A DNA stretch of 64,000 nt, taken from positions 879 through 64,878 of the forward strand of contig NZ_AXUN02000181.1 in NCBI RefSeq assembly GCF_000495435.3, in the 5' to 3' direction. The first letter of the stretch is position 1; each line of letters begins with the position of its first letter. Positions 26,849 to 36,813 of this stretch are shown piece by piece. The position numbers were made by a program, and so were the translations under genes. A model generated the notes under the pieces. The model worked only from the letters and a program-made list of their open reading frames with translations, was not told the origin of the DNA and made no database searches. This DNA comes from Youngiibacter fragilis 232.1. Lineage in GTDB: Bacteria > Bacillota > Clostridia > Clostridiales > Clostridiaceae.

Positions 26849-28197
26849 ATAAATTCGAACAGCTTTCAAAGGAAATCCTAGCAGCGGCAGGCGGAGAATC
26901 AAATGTGGCGGGTGTCAACTTCTGTGCAACAAGGTTGAGGCTGACAGTCAACGAACCATCGAAGGTAAGCGAAGAGACCATCAAGAAGATAAAGGGAGTT
27001 CTGGGACTTGTAGTAAGAGGCAATGAGTATCAGGTAGTCATTGGAACAGATGTTCCTAAGGTATATTCTGAGATAGTCAAGCTCGGCAAGTTCGCCAAAT
27101 CAGGAAAGGTAAGCGAGGATGGCACAAAGGGACTGGCAGGCAGGGTGATCGACTTCATCTCCGGCACTTTCGTACCTGTACTTCCGATACTTGTTGCAGG
27201 AGGACTCGTCAATGCAGTGCTGACAGTGCTGACTGCATACTTCGGCCTGGCTTCTGATTCCGGAACATATCTTGTACTTAGCGTAATCAATAATGCGGCG
27301 TTCTACTTCCTTCCGATCTTTGTCGGATACAGCGCAGCGAGGAAGCTGGACATCAATCCGATGATGGGCGGCTACCTGGGAGCCATACTTGTCCACAAGG
27401 CCATAGACGGCGCTGCAGGACTGAGCTTCTTGGGTATTCCTGTCACTCAGGTCAACTACAACACATCAGTGATACCGGTAATACTCGGCGTGCTCTTCAT
27501 GTCCCTGGTTTATAATTTCTTCGAGAAATATATCCCTAAGGAAGTAAAGTTCTTCGCGGTACCGCTTCTCACGATACTGATAGTGACACCTGTCACACTT
27601 TTACTGCTCGGGCCTGCTGGTACGTTCATAGGAAAGTACATCGCAGATGCCCTCCAGTGGGTAAATGTGACTCTCGGATGGCTTTCCGTGGCAATCATGG
27701 GAGCGATAACACCTATCCTTGTCATGACAGGAATGAATCAGGCACTGTTCCCACTTGTTTTTGCTGAGTTCGCAGCATTCGGCTACGATCCGTTCGTACT
27801 TCCCGGTATGCTTGCTGCCAATGTGGCGGTTGGTGCTGCTGCACTTGCAGTGTATTTCAAGGCTAAAAATGCTGACAACAAGGCTTTGGCCTTATCTTCA
27901 GGAATCACCGGAGTGCTCGGAATAACTGAGCCATCGATATTCGGTGTGCTTCTCAGGTTCAAGAAGCCATTCCTGGCTGCGATGATCGGTGGTGGAGTAG
28001 GAGGACTGTTTGCAGGAATAATGGGACTCGCCGAATATGCGATCGTCTCTCCAGGACTTGCAGCGATCCTTGCGTTTGTCCCGGCTGACGGTTCATTATA
28101 TAACCTCTTCATAGCACTGGCTACTATAGCCATTGCCTTCGCGGTATCATTTGCCGCTACCTGGTTCCTTGGATTTGACGAGGATATGGAAGTCTGA
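26845..28197 (+). CDS. PTS beta-glucoside-type EIIBC component
   Basis: A 450-residue sugar permease. An N-terminal EIIB domain (about 1-80) with phospho-accepting C27 in NFCATRLRL is followed by a ten-segment EIIC membrane domain of the Glc/beta-glucoside family (VIDFISGTFVPVLPI, LGITEPSIFGVLL). There is no EIIA domain at the C-terminus and none adjacent, so phosphate must come from an EIIA encoded elsewhere. Coupled to the GH1 gene by ATGA overlap. Confidence 0.92.
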   Translation: MNKFEQLSKEILAAAGGESNVAGVNFCATRLRLTVNEPSKVSEETIKKIKGVLGLVVRGNEYQVVIGTDVPKVYSEIVKLGKFAKSGKVSEDGTKGLAGRVIDFISGTFVPVLPILVAGGLVNAVLTVLTAYFGLASDSGTYLVLSVINNAAFYFLPIFVGYSAARKLDINPMMGGYLGAILVHKAIDGAAGLSFLGIPVTQVNYNTSVIPVILGVLFMSLVYNFFEKYIPKEVKFFAVPLLTILIVTPVTLLLLGPAGTFIGKYIADALQWVNVTLGWLSVAIMGAITPILVMTGMNQALFPLVFAEFAAFGYDPFVLPGMLAANVAVGAAALAVYFKAKNADNKALALSSGITGVLGITEPSIFGVLLRFKKPFLAAMIGGGVGGLFAGIMGLAEYAIVSPGLAAILAFVPADGSLYNLFIALATIAIAFAVSFAATWFLGFDEDMEV

Positions 28198-28250
28198 TAA
28201 ACAACAGGTCAAAAGGAGCAAATTAAGCTCCGGATATAGGGAATAAGAAT

Positions 28251-28289
28251 GTCCGCAGAGGCGCATTGCCTCTGCGGACACAATTTTCT
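28251..28289. terminator. Bidirectional terminator between the PTS and USP genes
   Basis: A perfect 12-bp GC-rich stem (28251-28262 with 28268-28279), 5-nt loop, followed by ACAATTTTCTT on the plus strand. It lies between converging genes and may serve both. Confidence 0.88.
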
Positions 28290-28299
28290 TATCTTACTT

Positions 28300-29196
28300 C
28301 TATCTTTCTGCCGGTATTACGAGCACGGAACAATCAGCATGCCTCAGCACGTTATGGCTTACGCTTCCGAGGAAGAGTTCCGCTATGAATCCGCTGCCCT
28401 GACTTCCCATGACGATCAGGTTCACATCAGATTCGCTTACGATGTTCCTTATCTCCCTGTATGCGTTGCCCCGTCTCATCAGGGTATCGACCTGGATATT
28501 GGAATTCACCTCAAGTTCCTCTTTCATATTTTTGAGAAGCTCCATCCTGCCTGCATCCTCACTGTCCTTCGTTTCGATGTATTCCTTTATCAGCGAAGGG
28601 CTGTCAGTCTCCGTGAAGTATCTGTCCTGAGACACGTGTACAATGCTGACCTTCTTGAGGCTTCCTGCCAGGTCCTTCAGCATTGCGTAAGCATGGTCTG
28701 CGTTAATGGAGAAGTCAGTCGGGAACAGGACATGATTAGTGAACTCGCACCTTACAGCTACAGAATCATCCATATCCTCGCCCTTTGTCATCCTTACCAC
28801 AAGGACAGGGACCTTTGAATAGTGAACCAGGTCGTTGGCTACTCCACCGAAGAGAAGGTCTGTCGCTAAAGTATGCTTTGCTGCTCCGACAACGATGAGT
28901 GAAGCCCCTTCTTCCTCTGCAGCATGGATGATCGCTCTCTTGAGAGGTTCCGGACTAAGCTTCGTGCTTACCACGAAACCCTTGCCTTCAAGGTATGACT
29001 TCTGCTGGTTCAGGTCATCCTGCATCTTGCTTGTGTCCAGTGGGATCGGCATGATGGTAGTCTCAGATTCAGGGATGTAGCTGCTTTCAACGAGCATTGC
29101 CTCCTTAACTCCTAATGCAGCAAGTCCTGAAATGCACTCAAGCAGTGAAAATGCTGCCTTCGAGTAGTTTGTTCCAACGATTATCTTGTCAAACAT
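28300..29196 (-). CDS. Tandem universal stress protein (two UspA domains)
   Basis: 298 residues made of two UspA domains, about 1-150 (MFDKIIVGTNYSKAA, ending VPVLVVR) and 155-298 (HVLFPTDFSINADHAY, ending CSVLVIPAER). Both carry the ATP-binding-like glycine pattern (G-x2-G-x9-G, e.g. GSQGSGFIAELFLG in the second). Likely a cytosolic nucleotide-binding stress protein. The ATG at 29196 follows GGAGGAGG; the frame is open much further upstream but without ribosome sites or homology. Confidence 0.88.
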   Translation of the reverse strand: MFDKIIVGTNYSKAAFSLLECISGLAALGVKEAMLVESSYIPESETTIMPIPLDTSKMQDDLNQQKSYLEGKGFVVSTKLSPEPLKRAIIHAAEEEGASLIVVGAAKHTLATDLLFGGVANDLVHYSKVPVLVVRMTKGEDMDDSVAVRCEFTNHVLFPTDFSINADHAYAMLKDLAGSLKKVSIVHVSQDRYFTETDSPSLIKEYIETKDSEDAGRMELLKNMKEELEVNSNIQVDTLMRRGNAYREIRNIVSESDVNLIVMGSQGSGFIAELFLGSVSHNVLRHADCSVLVIPAER

Positions 29197-29361
29197 ACAA
29201 ATACCTCCTCCGGTGCATATTCCTTTATTTTCATGATATCCTATAAAAATATTCATTTTGTGAAGCAAATTGACATAAGGTGTAAATAATATGTTGCAAT
29301 TCTGTATATGCATACTCTGAAGCTGACCTGAGGCTACGCTGTTGGGATGATGGAAAGGAAA

Positions 29362-29384
29362 GGCTCCGCTGAGTAAGCGGAGCC
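29362..29384 (-). terminator. Terminator of zwf
   Basis: A perfect 9-bp stem (29362-29370 with 29376-29384), GAGTA loop, just beyond the zwf stop; minus-strand continuation TTTCCTTTCC. Confidence 0.7.
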
Positions 29385-29389
29385 AGATG

Positions 29390-30850
29390 CTAAAGGTTAT
29401 ATTCATATTGTGATGTTCTGTTCCTGTACCACCATTTTCCTGAGCCTGACTTGATGAAGGTATCAAGCTCATCAGGTCCGTCGCTTCCGATCCCGTAGCC
29501 GCTTGGGACCACGTTGTCCTTTGCGTGTCTTAATATGGAGTCAATGTAGCTCCAGGTAAGCTCAAGCTCATCCCATCTTGTGAATCTGGTGGAATCACCG
29601 GTCATGGCGTCAAGTATGAGCTTCTCGTATGAGTCTGGGGAGTTGAAGAGATAAAGGCAGCTCTGGCAGTAGTCCATCTCCGCCTGGACCATCTCATCGA
29701 TGACACCCGGCTTCTTTACAGAAAGGTGGAGGGTTATGCCTTCATCAGGCTGTATCTTTATCTCAAGGATGTTTGGCTCCTGCTTTATGTCTGAAGCCAG
29801 CGATGCCATTTTCCTGAACTCTATGGTTACCTGTGCGGTCTTGTTCCTGAGTGCCTTTCCTGTAAGGAGATAGAAGGGGACGCCGCGCCATCTGTCATTG
29901 TCTATCTGTACCTTCGCCGCGACTAGTGTCTCGGTCATTGAATCCTTTGGAACCTTGTCCTCGCTCCTGTAGCCTTCATACTGGCCGAAGAGGAGGTTCC
30001 CTTCCGGGCATTCAGCGGTACAGTCCTTAAGTGCCTGGAACACCCTTACCTTCTCATCCCTGACATCATCAGGGTCAAGTGATCTCGGCGGTTCCATTGC
30101 GGTTATCGCAAGGAGCTGCAGAAGATGGTTCTGGACCATGTCCCTTGTCGCCCCGGTATGGTCGTAATAGCCTCCTCTTGTCCCCACGCCTTCCTTCTCA
30201 AGGACAGTTATCTGCACGTTGTCTATGTGGCTTCTGTTCCAGATGGATTCGAAGATCGAGTTCTGGAACCTCAGCATCATTATGTTCTGTATCATTTCCT
30301 TGGCCACATAGTGGTCGATCCTGTAGATGCTCTTTTCCGGAAACACCCTTGATATGGAGGCGTTTAAAGCTGTTGCGCTTTCGAGGTCCTTTCCGAAGGG
30401 CTTCTCTATGACGAGCCTTCTCCAGCCGCTGCCTGCTGTTATCCCGCTTGCTTCGCAGCTGTCAACTATCTTCCCGAAGTAGTCAGGTGAAACTGCGAGG
30501 TAAAAGAGCCTGTTTTCAGGCTTTCCTTCCTTTTCCCTTTTGTTCAGGAATTCTGAAAGGGAGTCATAGTCCTTCTGGCTGTCGAAATCAAGGGTGAAGT
30601 ATTCAACCCTTTGGGCAAGGTCGTTGAAAAGCTCCTCCGTGAATGACCTGGAGGAGTATTTCCTGACAGATTCTCTCAATTCATTCCTGTACTCTTCAGT
30701 TGTCTTGTATTTTCTTCCGACTGAAATCACGTTAAGCCCTTCGGGAAGGAACCCGTTGATGTCCAGCTGGTAAAGCGCCGGAATCAGCTTCCTGTGGGTA
30801 AGGTCGCCTGTACCGCCGAATATGACCATTGTATTTGAATTATTCTTCAT
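29390..30850 (-). CDS. zwf: Glucose-6-phosphate 1-dehydrogenase
   Basis: A 486-residue enzyme of the oxidative pentose phosphate pathway that makes 6-phosphogluconolactone and NAD(P)H. The coenzyme motif is FGGTGDLTHRKLIPAL, the substrate site RIDHYVAKEMIQN (family consensus RIDHYLGKE, so two conservative changes), followed by the C-terminal domain. AGGAGAT lies before the ATG. No gnd or pgl gene is adjacent. The gene is divergent from rpoN. Confidence 0.92.
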   Translation of the reverse strand: MKNNSNTMVIFGGTGDLTHRKLIPALYQLDINGFLPEGLNVISVGRKYKTTEEYRNELRESVRKYSSRSFTEELFNDLAQRVEYFTLDFDSQKDYDSLSEFLNKREKEGKPENRLFYLAVSPDYFGKIVDSCEASGITAGSGWRRLVIEKPFGKDLESATALNASISRVFPEKSIYRIDHYVAKEMIQNIMMLRFQNSIFESIWNRSHIDNVQITVLEKEGVGTRGGYYDHTGATRDMVQNHLLQLLAITAMEPPRSLDPDDVRDEKVRVFQALKDCTAECPEGNLLFGQYEGYRSEDKVPKDSMTETLVAAKVQIDNDRWRGVPFYLLTGKALRNKTAQVTIEFRKMASLASDIKQEPNILEIKIQPDEGITLHLSVKKPGVIDEMVQAEMDYCQSCLYLFNSPDSYEKLILDAMTGDSTRFTRWDELELTWSYIDSILRHAKDNVVPSGYGIGSDGPDELDTFIKSGSGKWWYRNRTSQYEYNL

Positions 30851-31024
30851 TTGTCTTATCTCCTGTCTCTTAGTGCTTCTCTTGTCTAGAAATTATATCA
30901 TATGCTGATGCTGCCGACCCCGAGAGGTTTATGAACGTTTTGAAAATCTGAGTCAATCAGGATGCAAGTGACATTCCGGTGATTGATATATTTTTTTCGT
31001 TGGGACTGAGTCTGAAAACCTTTT

Positions 31025-31054
31025 TTGGGAACTTGAGGTTTCTTATGCTATAAT
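31025..31054 (+). promoter_or_regulatory. Extended -10 promoter of rpoN
   Basis: TATAAT (31049-31054) preceded by TATGC gives a consensus extended -10; a -35-like TTGGGA lies at 31025-31030 (18-bp spacer). The start codon is about 24 bp downstream of the -10. Confidence 0.7.
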
Positions 31055-31077
31055 GTAAATTAGTTCGAGGTGAAGCA

Positions 31078-32442
31078 ATGAGTATGGAAATGAACCTGAA
31101 GTTGACCCAGGAGCAGAAGCTTGTAATGACCCAGGAGATGCAGCTGTCCATAAGGATACTGCAGATGTCGAGCGTTGAGCTTCTTGATTATCTGGAAAAG
31201 GAATATCAGGAGAACCCTGTCCTGGATACGGAAATGCCTGACGAAGTGCCAAGGGATACCACACAGGAAATAGACTACAAGTCCCTTCTGAAGTATCTTG
31301 AGTCAGACAACTATTCCGGAAGTGAAGTACAGGATTATGACAAGGATGAGGTGTCGCCTCTAAATTTCGTGTCCAAGGAAGAGACGCTGTCTGAGTATCT
31401 TACGGACCAGATTAGGGTACTCGACCTTGACAGCCTCACTGAGGCCATAGCGGAATTCATAATCGACTCGCTGGATCCCAAGGGGTATTTCTCCGATCCT
31501 ATAGATGAAATAGCTGAGCTACTCAATGTCACGACAGATGACGTCATGAAGGCTCTTCTTGTTGTGCAGTCACTGGAGCCAGTAGGCATAGGTGCCAGGG
31601 ACCTCAAGGAATGCCTGATGCTGCAGCTTGAGAGGAAGGGGCTCGCCACTCCTGCTCACAGGGAGGTCATCCAGAACCATCTTGATGATTTTGCCGAAGG
31701 CAGGACCGCTTCCATAGCCAAGTCACTGAAGCTTACCCCGGGAGAGATCCAGGACATAATGGATGACATAAGGGTCCTTGAACCCAAGCCATCCAGAGGC
31801 TTTGCAGACGGCAGGGGTTCTTCATACATAATCCCTGATGGAAGCGTCAGGATCGAGAACGGTGAGATAATGCTTGAGATGAACACCGAATTCATTCCAA
31901 GGCTGAAGATAAGCAAGGCATGCCGGGACCTTATGAACTCCAGTGACCATAAGGACGCCCATGAGTATCTTAAGGACATGATGAACAAGGCCCTGTTCGT
32001 ATTGAAGAGCGTGGACCAGAGGAAGGATACGGTTAAGACTGTAATTGAAGCTGCAGTGAACAAGCAGAAGGAATATTTCGTAAAGGGTTCGGATTTCCTG
32101 AAGCCAATGACTATGAAGGATATTGCCGAGGATCTTGGCGTCCATGAATCCACCATATCCAGGGCCATAAGGGAGAAGTACATAACCACACCCAAGGGGA
32201 CCATCAGGGTCAAGGACCTCTTCAAGACAGCTGCAAAGGGCTCCAATACAGAGGTAGCCACTGACTATGTGAGGGACAGCATCCAGAATATGATAAAGGG
32301 TGAAGATGCAAGGAGCCCTCTTTCAGACCAGGCGATAACTGATGCCCTGAACGCATCAGGCATAGACATAAAGCGAAGGACCGTAGCAAAATACAGGGAA
32401 GAACTTGGAATAAGGTCATCATCAAAACGAAAAAGAATCTAG
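31078..32442 (+). CDS. rpoN: RNA polymerase sigma-54 factor
   Basis: A 454-residue sigma-54. The N-terminal activator-interacting region is Gln/Leu-rich (LTQEQKLVMTQEMQLSIRIL), followed by an acidic linker, the core-binding domain (about 100-270), the HTH (about 345-375, ITTPKGTIR after HESTISRAIREKY) and the C-terminal RpoN box (RRTVAKYRE) that reads the -24 element. GAGGTGA precedes the ATG. No enhancer-binding activator is encoded nearby. In several Firmicutes rpoN also sits directly before cggR, as here. Confidence 0.95.
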   Translation: MSMEMNLKLTQEQKLVMTQEMQLSIRILQMSSVELLDYLEKEYQENPVLDTEMPDEVPRDTTQEIDYKSLLKYLESDNYSGSEVQDYDKDEVSPLNFVSKEETLSEYLTDQIRVLDLDSLTEAIAEFIIDSLDPKGYFSDPIDEIAELLNVTTDDVMKALLVVQSLEPVGIGARDLKECLMLQLERKGLATPAHREVIQNHLDDFAEGRTASIAKSLKLTPGEIQDIMDDIRVLEPKPSRGFADGRGSSYIIPDGSVRIENGEIMLEMNTEFIPRLKISKACRDLMNSSDHKDAHEYLKDMMNKALFVLKSVDQRKDTVKTVIEAAVNKQKEYFVKGSDFLKPMTMKDIAEDLGVHESTISRAIREKYITTPKGTIRVKDLFKTAAKGSNTEVATDYVRDSIQNMIKGEDARSPLSDQAITDALNASGIDIKRRTVAKYREELGIRSSSKRKRI

Positions 32443-32533
32443 GGAAGGGACAGTGAGTTAATTGTTAATAGTTAATTCACAGGTCTCTTCGTTTTTTTAC
32501 ATAAAATATGTTTCAAATGGCGCGGCAGTGGAG

Positions 32534-32583
32534 TATAATAGCAATGTGGGACAAAAAAGTTCTGCATGGGACATAAAACGTCC
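32534..32583 (+). promoter_or_regulatory. Glycolytic operon promoter and CggR operator
   Basis: A consensus -10 (TATAAT, 32534-32539), with weak -35 TTTCAA at 32511-32516, is followed at the expected start site by two direct repeats: TGGGAC-N6-GTTC, N4, TGGGAC-N6-CGTCC (32547-32583). The arrangement and spacing match the Bacillus subtilis CggR operator (CGGGAC-N6-TGTC-N4-CGGGAC-N6-TGTCC). Bound CggR would block elongation until fructose-1,6-bisphosphate weakens binding. Confidence 0.8.
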
Positions 32584-32598
32584 AAGGGAGGGTCGGGA

Positions 32599-33645
32599 TT
32601 GGAGAATCTAATGAAGGTCCAACAGAAGATCGTACCCGAAGCGGTGGAACTCCTTGAGAGACGATACTTGATGATGAGGACTATCTTCAACTGCCAGCCG
32701 GTAGGAAGAAGGCTTCTTGCCCAGAAGCTGGGACTCGGTGAAAGGCTCGTAAGGGCTGAGATTGATTTTCTGAAGGCACAGGGGCTAGTCACCGTATCAG
32801 GTCCGGGAGTGAACCTGACCGGTGACGGTGAAGGACTGCTGGCGGTGCTGAAGGAATTCGTTTCAGAGATCAAGGGTCTTGACGAGATCGAGGAGATCCT
32901 TAAGAGGGAGCTTCATTACAAGAGGGTCATAATAGTCCCGGGAGACCTGGATGAGGACCCTAACGTGAAGAGCGAGCTCGGAAGGGCGGCGGCGAAATAC
33001 GTTGCTGGAATACTCAGGAAGGGTGACATAATCGCGCTGACCGGTGGGAGCACGATAAGGGATTTTGTGGATTCGTTCCCGAAGAAGGACGAATACGGTG
33101 ACCTCACCATAGTGCCTGCAAGGGGAAGCATGGGAAAGGACATCGAGATCCAGTCCAACACGTTAGTGGCGTCCCTTGCTGAAAAGCTTGGTGCCTCATA
33201 CCGGCTTCTCAATGTTCCCGACAACATGAGCGAGAGGACGCTGGAGGCTGTGCTGGAGGAATCCGAGATCAGGGAAGTTGTCTCTACCATCAAGAAAGCC
33301 AATGTAATCATCCTCGGAATCGGCCGTGCAGACGTCATGGCGAAGCGCAGAGGGCTTGGGCCTGAAGATATTAACAATTTGATAACTTTGGGAGCACGAG
33401 GTGAAGCCTTTGGGACTTATTTCGCCCGTAATGGTAAAATAGTAAAGAAGGCAGCTGCGGTGGGACTCAGCATAGACGATTCACTCAAGGTCAAGGACCT
33501 TGTGGCGGTGTCCGGCGGAACGTCAAAGGGAGATGCGATAGCTGCGGTAAGGTTCGCGGGCGAGAACGCGGTGCTGGTCACTGACGAGGGAGCCGCAAGG
33601 GAAATAATCAAGGCGTTAAAATCCAAAAACAAGGATTTAACATAA
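32599..33645 (+). CDS. cggR: Central glycolytic genes regulator (SorC family repressor)
   Basis: 348 residues: an N-terminal winged-helix domain (about 20-75, PVGRRLLAQKLGLGERLVR) and a C-terminal sugar-phosphate-binding domain (ALTGGSTIRDF, PARGSMG, GIGRADVMAKRR, VAVSGGTSKGDAI). In B. subtilis it represses gapA-pgk-tpiA-gpmI-eno and is released by fructose-1,6-bisphosphate. I start it at TTG 32599, 7 nt after GGGAGGG: this gives MENLMKVQQKIVPE, which aligns with the B. subtilis N-terminus. ATG 32611 with GGAGAA is the alternative. It is the first gene of the operon and probably autoregulated. Confidence 0.92.
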   Translation: MENLMKVQQKIVPEAVELLERRYLMMRTIFNCQPVGRRLLAQKLGLGERLVRAEIDFLKAQGLVTVSGPGVNLTGDGEGLLAVLKEFVSEIKGLDEIEEILKRELHYKRVIIVPGDLDEDPNVKSELGRAAAKYVAGILRKGDIIALTGGSTIRDFVDSFPKKDEYGDLTIVPARGSMGKDIEIQSNTLVASLAEKLGASYRLLNVPDNMSERTLEAVLEESEIREVVSTIKKANVIILGIGRADVMAKRRGLGPEDINNLITLGARGEAFGTYFARNGKIVKKAAAVGLSIDDSLKVKDLVAVSGGTSKGDAIAAVRFAGENAVLVTDEGAAREIIKALKSKNKDLT

Positions 33646-34695
<1,050 letters not shown>

Positions 34696-34721
34696 TCCTT
34701 AAGAACTGAATCGAACACCTG

Positions 34722-34763
34722 GGTCTGGTCCTGTAGTCTTGGCTATTCGGCCAGACCTTTCTA
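34722..34763 (+). other. Intercistronic hairpin between gapA and pgk
   Basis: A 9-bp stem with a G-U pair (34722-34730 with 34749-34757), 18-nt loop, then TTTCT. It may be a partial terminator or mRNA-end stabiliser giving more gapA than pgk transcript. Confidence 0.5.
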
Positions 34764-34787
34764 AGGAAAAATATTAAGAGGTGAAAC

Positions 34788-35981
34788 ATGAGCTATAACA
34801 AAAAGACCATTGAAGACATCGAAGTAAGAGGCAAGAAGGTCCTGGCAAGATGCGATTTCAACGTTCCTCTCAAGGACGGAGTAATCACAGACGAGAACAG
34901 GCTTACCGGTGCCCTCCCTACTATCACATATCTCATTGAAAATGGAGCTAAGGTAATACTCACTTCACACCTTGGAAAAGCTAAGGGGCCTGACAAGAAG
35001 TACACCCTTCAGCCGGTAGCTAAGAGACTTTCAGAGCTTCTTAACAAGGAAGTCGTATTTGCAGCTGACGACACTGTAGTCGGAGAGAATGCAAGGGCTG
35101 CGGTTGCGGCAATGAAGGACGGTGACGTGGTTCTCCTTGAGAACACAAGGTTCAGGCCAGAAGAGGAAAAGAATGCGGATGCATTCTCACAGGAGCTTGC
35201 TTCCCTTGCTGACGTGTTCGTGAATGATGCGTTCGGATCAGCCCACAGGGCTCACTGCTCCACAGAAGGAGTAACAAAGTTCCTTGATACTGCGGTTGCG
35301 GGATACCTTATACAGAAGGAGCTCAAGTTCCTGGGTGATGCCGTTGACAATCCTACCAGACCTTTCGTAGCGATACTCGGCGGAGCGAAGGTTTCGGACA
35401 AGATTAATGTCATCAACTCCCTCCTTGACAAGGTCAACACCCTTATCATAGGCGGAGGCATGGCATATACATTCCTTAAGGGACAGGGCTATACCATCGG
35501 TACTTCCCTGCTTGAGGCAGACAGGGTGGATTATTCCAAGGATATGCTGAGGAAGGCAGAGGAGAAGGGCGTTAAGCTTCTTCTGCCGGTAGACAACATA
35601 GTCGCGGACAAGTTCTCATCTGATGCGGCACCTGTAGTCACAGAGGACCAGAACATACCTGACGGCTTCATGGGGCTTGATATCGGACCCAAGACAGCAG
35701 CACTCTATGCCGATGCAATAAAGGATGCCAAGACTGTAGTATGGAACGGACCTATGGGGGTATTCGAGTTCGAGAACTTCGCGAAGGGCACAGTTGCTGT
35801 TGCCAAGGCAATGGCTGATGCTGACGCAGTAACAGTAATAGGCGGAGGAGACTCTGCAGCTGCTGTAAACATACTTGGATTCGGAGACAGGATGACCCAC
35901 ATATCGACAGGCGGCGGAGCTTCACTGGAATTCCTTGAAGGCAAGGAACTGCCGGGTATCGCTGCACTGAACGACAAATAA
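34788..35981 (+). CDS. pgk: Phosphoglycerate kinase
   Basis: A 397-residue enzyme forming ATP and 3-phosphoglycerate. The N-terminal substrate site has [11 protein letters not shown] and [10 protein letters not shown], the hinge region [12 protein letters not shown], and the C-terminal nucleotide site [10 protein letters not shown] and [18 protein letters not shown]. The length is standard. GAGGTG lies 5 nt before the ATG. It follows gapA by 92 bp with a hairpin between and is 12 bp from tpiA. Confidence 0.97.
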   Translation: MSYNKKTIEDIEVRGKKVLARCDFNVPLKDGVITDENRLTGALPTITYLIENGAKVILTSHLGKAKGPDKKYTLQPVAKRLSELLNKEVVFAADDTVVGENARAAVAAMKDGDVVLLENTRFRPEEEKNADAFSQELASLADVFVNDAFGSAHRAHCSTEGVTKFLDTAVAGYLIQKELKFLGDAVDNPTRPFVAILGGAKVSDKINVINSLLDKVNTLIIGGGMAYTFLKGQGYTIGTSLLEADRVDYSKDMLRKAEEKGVKLLLPVDNIVADKFSSDAAPVVTEDQNIPDGFMGLDIGPKTAALYADAIKDAKTVVWNGPMGVFEFENFAKGTVAVAKAMADADAVTVIGGGDSAAAVNILGFGDRMTHISTGGGASLEFLEGKELPGIAALNDK

Positions 35982-35993
35982 AGGAGCGGACAG

Positions 35994-36746
35994 ATGAGAA
36001 AACCGATAATTGCAGGAAACTGGAAAATGCACTATACGGTGGAAGAAGCCGTCAAGGTTGCAAAGGAACTCAAGGGTCTGGTTAAGGGAGCATCAGCTGA
36101 CGTTGTCATTTGCGCTCCGTTCATACAGCTTCCGGCACTTGTTGCCGAGCTGAAGGGCTCAAATGTCAAGGTTGGAGCCCAGAACATGCATTTCGAGGAA
36201 AAGGGAGCCTACACAGGCGAGATCTCACCTGGAATGCTTGAAGCGCTTGGCGTTGACTATGTTGTGATCGGCCATTCCGAGAGAAGGCAGTATTTCAACG
36301 AGACTGACGGCGACATCAACAAGAAGCTTAAGAAGGCATTCAAGCACAGCTTGACACCGATACTCTGCGTAGGCGAATCACTTGAGCAGAGGGAAGCGGG
36401 AACAACCGAGGAAGTCATAAGGGCTCAGGTCGTTAAGGATCTTGAGGGACTTTCAGCTGATGAGGCTAAGGAAGTCGTGATCGCCTATGAGCCAATATGG
36501 GCGATAGGCACAGGAAAGACAGCTACAAGCGAACAGGCAAATGAGACCATAGCTGCAATAAGGAAGATGGTTGCAGATATATTCGGAGCCGAAGTCGCAG
36601 ATGCGGTAAGGATCCAGTACGGCGGTTCAGTAAAGCCTTCCACGATCAAGGAGCAGATGGCGATGTCTGACATCGACGGCGCACTTGTCGGAGGAGCTAG
36701 CCTCCTTGCGGATGATTTCGCAAAGATAGTAAATTTCGGAGTTTAA
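35994..36746 (+). CDS. tpiA: Triosephosphate isomerase
   Basis: A 250-residue TIM barrel that interconverts dihydroxyacetone phosphate and glyceraldehyde-3-phosphate. The catalytic Lys lies in AGNWKMH, the His in IGHSERRQ, the Glu in [11 protein letters not shown], and the phosphate-binding end is QYGGSVKP and VGGASL. AGGAG precedes the ATG. Part of the cggR operon. Confidence 0.97.
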   Translation: MRKPIIAGNWKMHYTVEEAVKVAKELKGLVKGASADVVICAPFIQLPALVAELKGSNVKVGAQNMHFEEKGAYTGEISPGMLEALGVDYVVIGHSERRQYFNETDGDINKKLKKAFKHSLTPILCVGESLEQREAGTTEEVIRAQVVKDLEGLSADEAKEVVIAYEPIWAIGTGKTATSEQANETIAAIRKMVADIFGAEVADAVRIQYGGSVKPSTIKEQMAMSDIDGALVGGASLLADDFAKIVNFGV

Positions 36747-36779
36747 GCGGAGCCTGATGCACCGCATGAAACTCTTCTA

Positions 36780-36798
36780 AGCGGCTATTTTCGCCGCT
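36780..36798 (+). other. Small hairpin before gpmI
   Basis: A 6-bp GC-rich stem (AGCGGC 36780-36785 with GCCGCT 36793-36798) with a 7-nt loop, directly before the gpmI ribosome site and without a T-tract. It may influence message processing or translation. Confidence 0.35.
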
Positions 36799-36813
36799 AT
36801 TATGGAGGTACAT

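Noticed and set aside
32452-32498. Imperfect AT-rich hairpin (32452-32479) after rpoN followed by TTTTTTT
   Set aside because: The T run starts about 11 nt after the stem and the stem is weak, so I could not call it a terminator with confidence.
36780-36798. Hairpin before gpmI as a terminator
   Set aside because: The stem is short and lacks a T-tract; it is listed only as a small structure.
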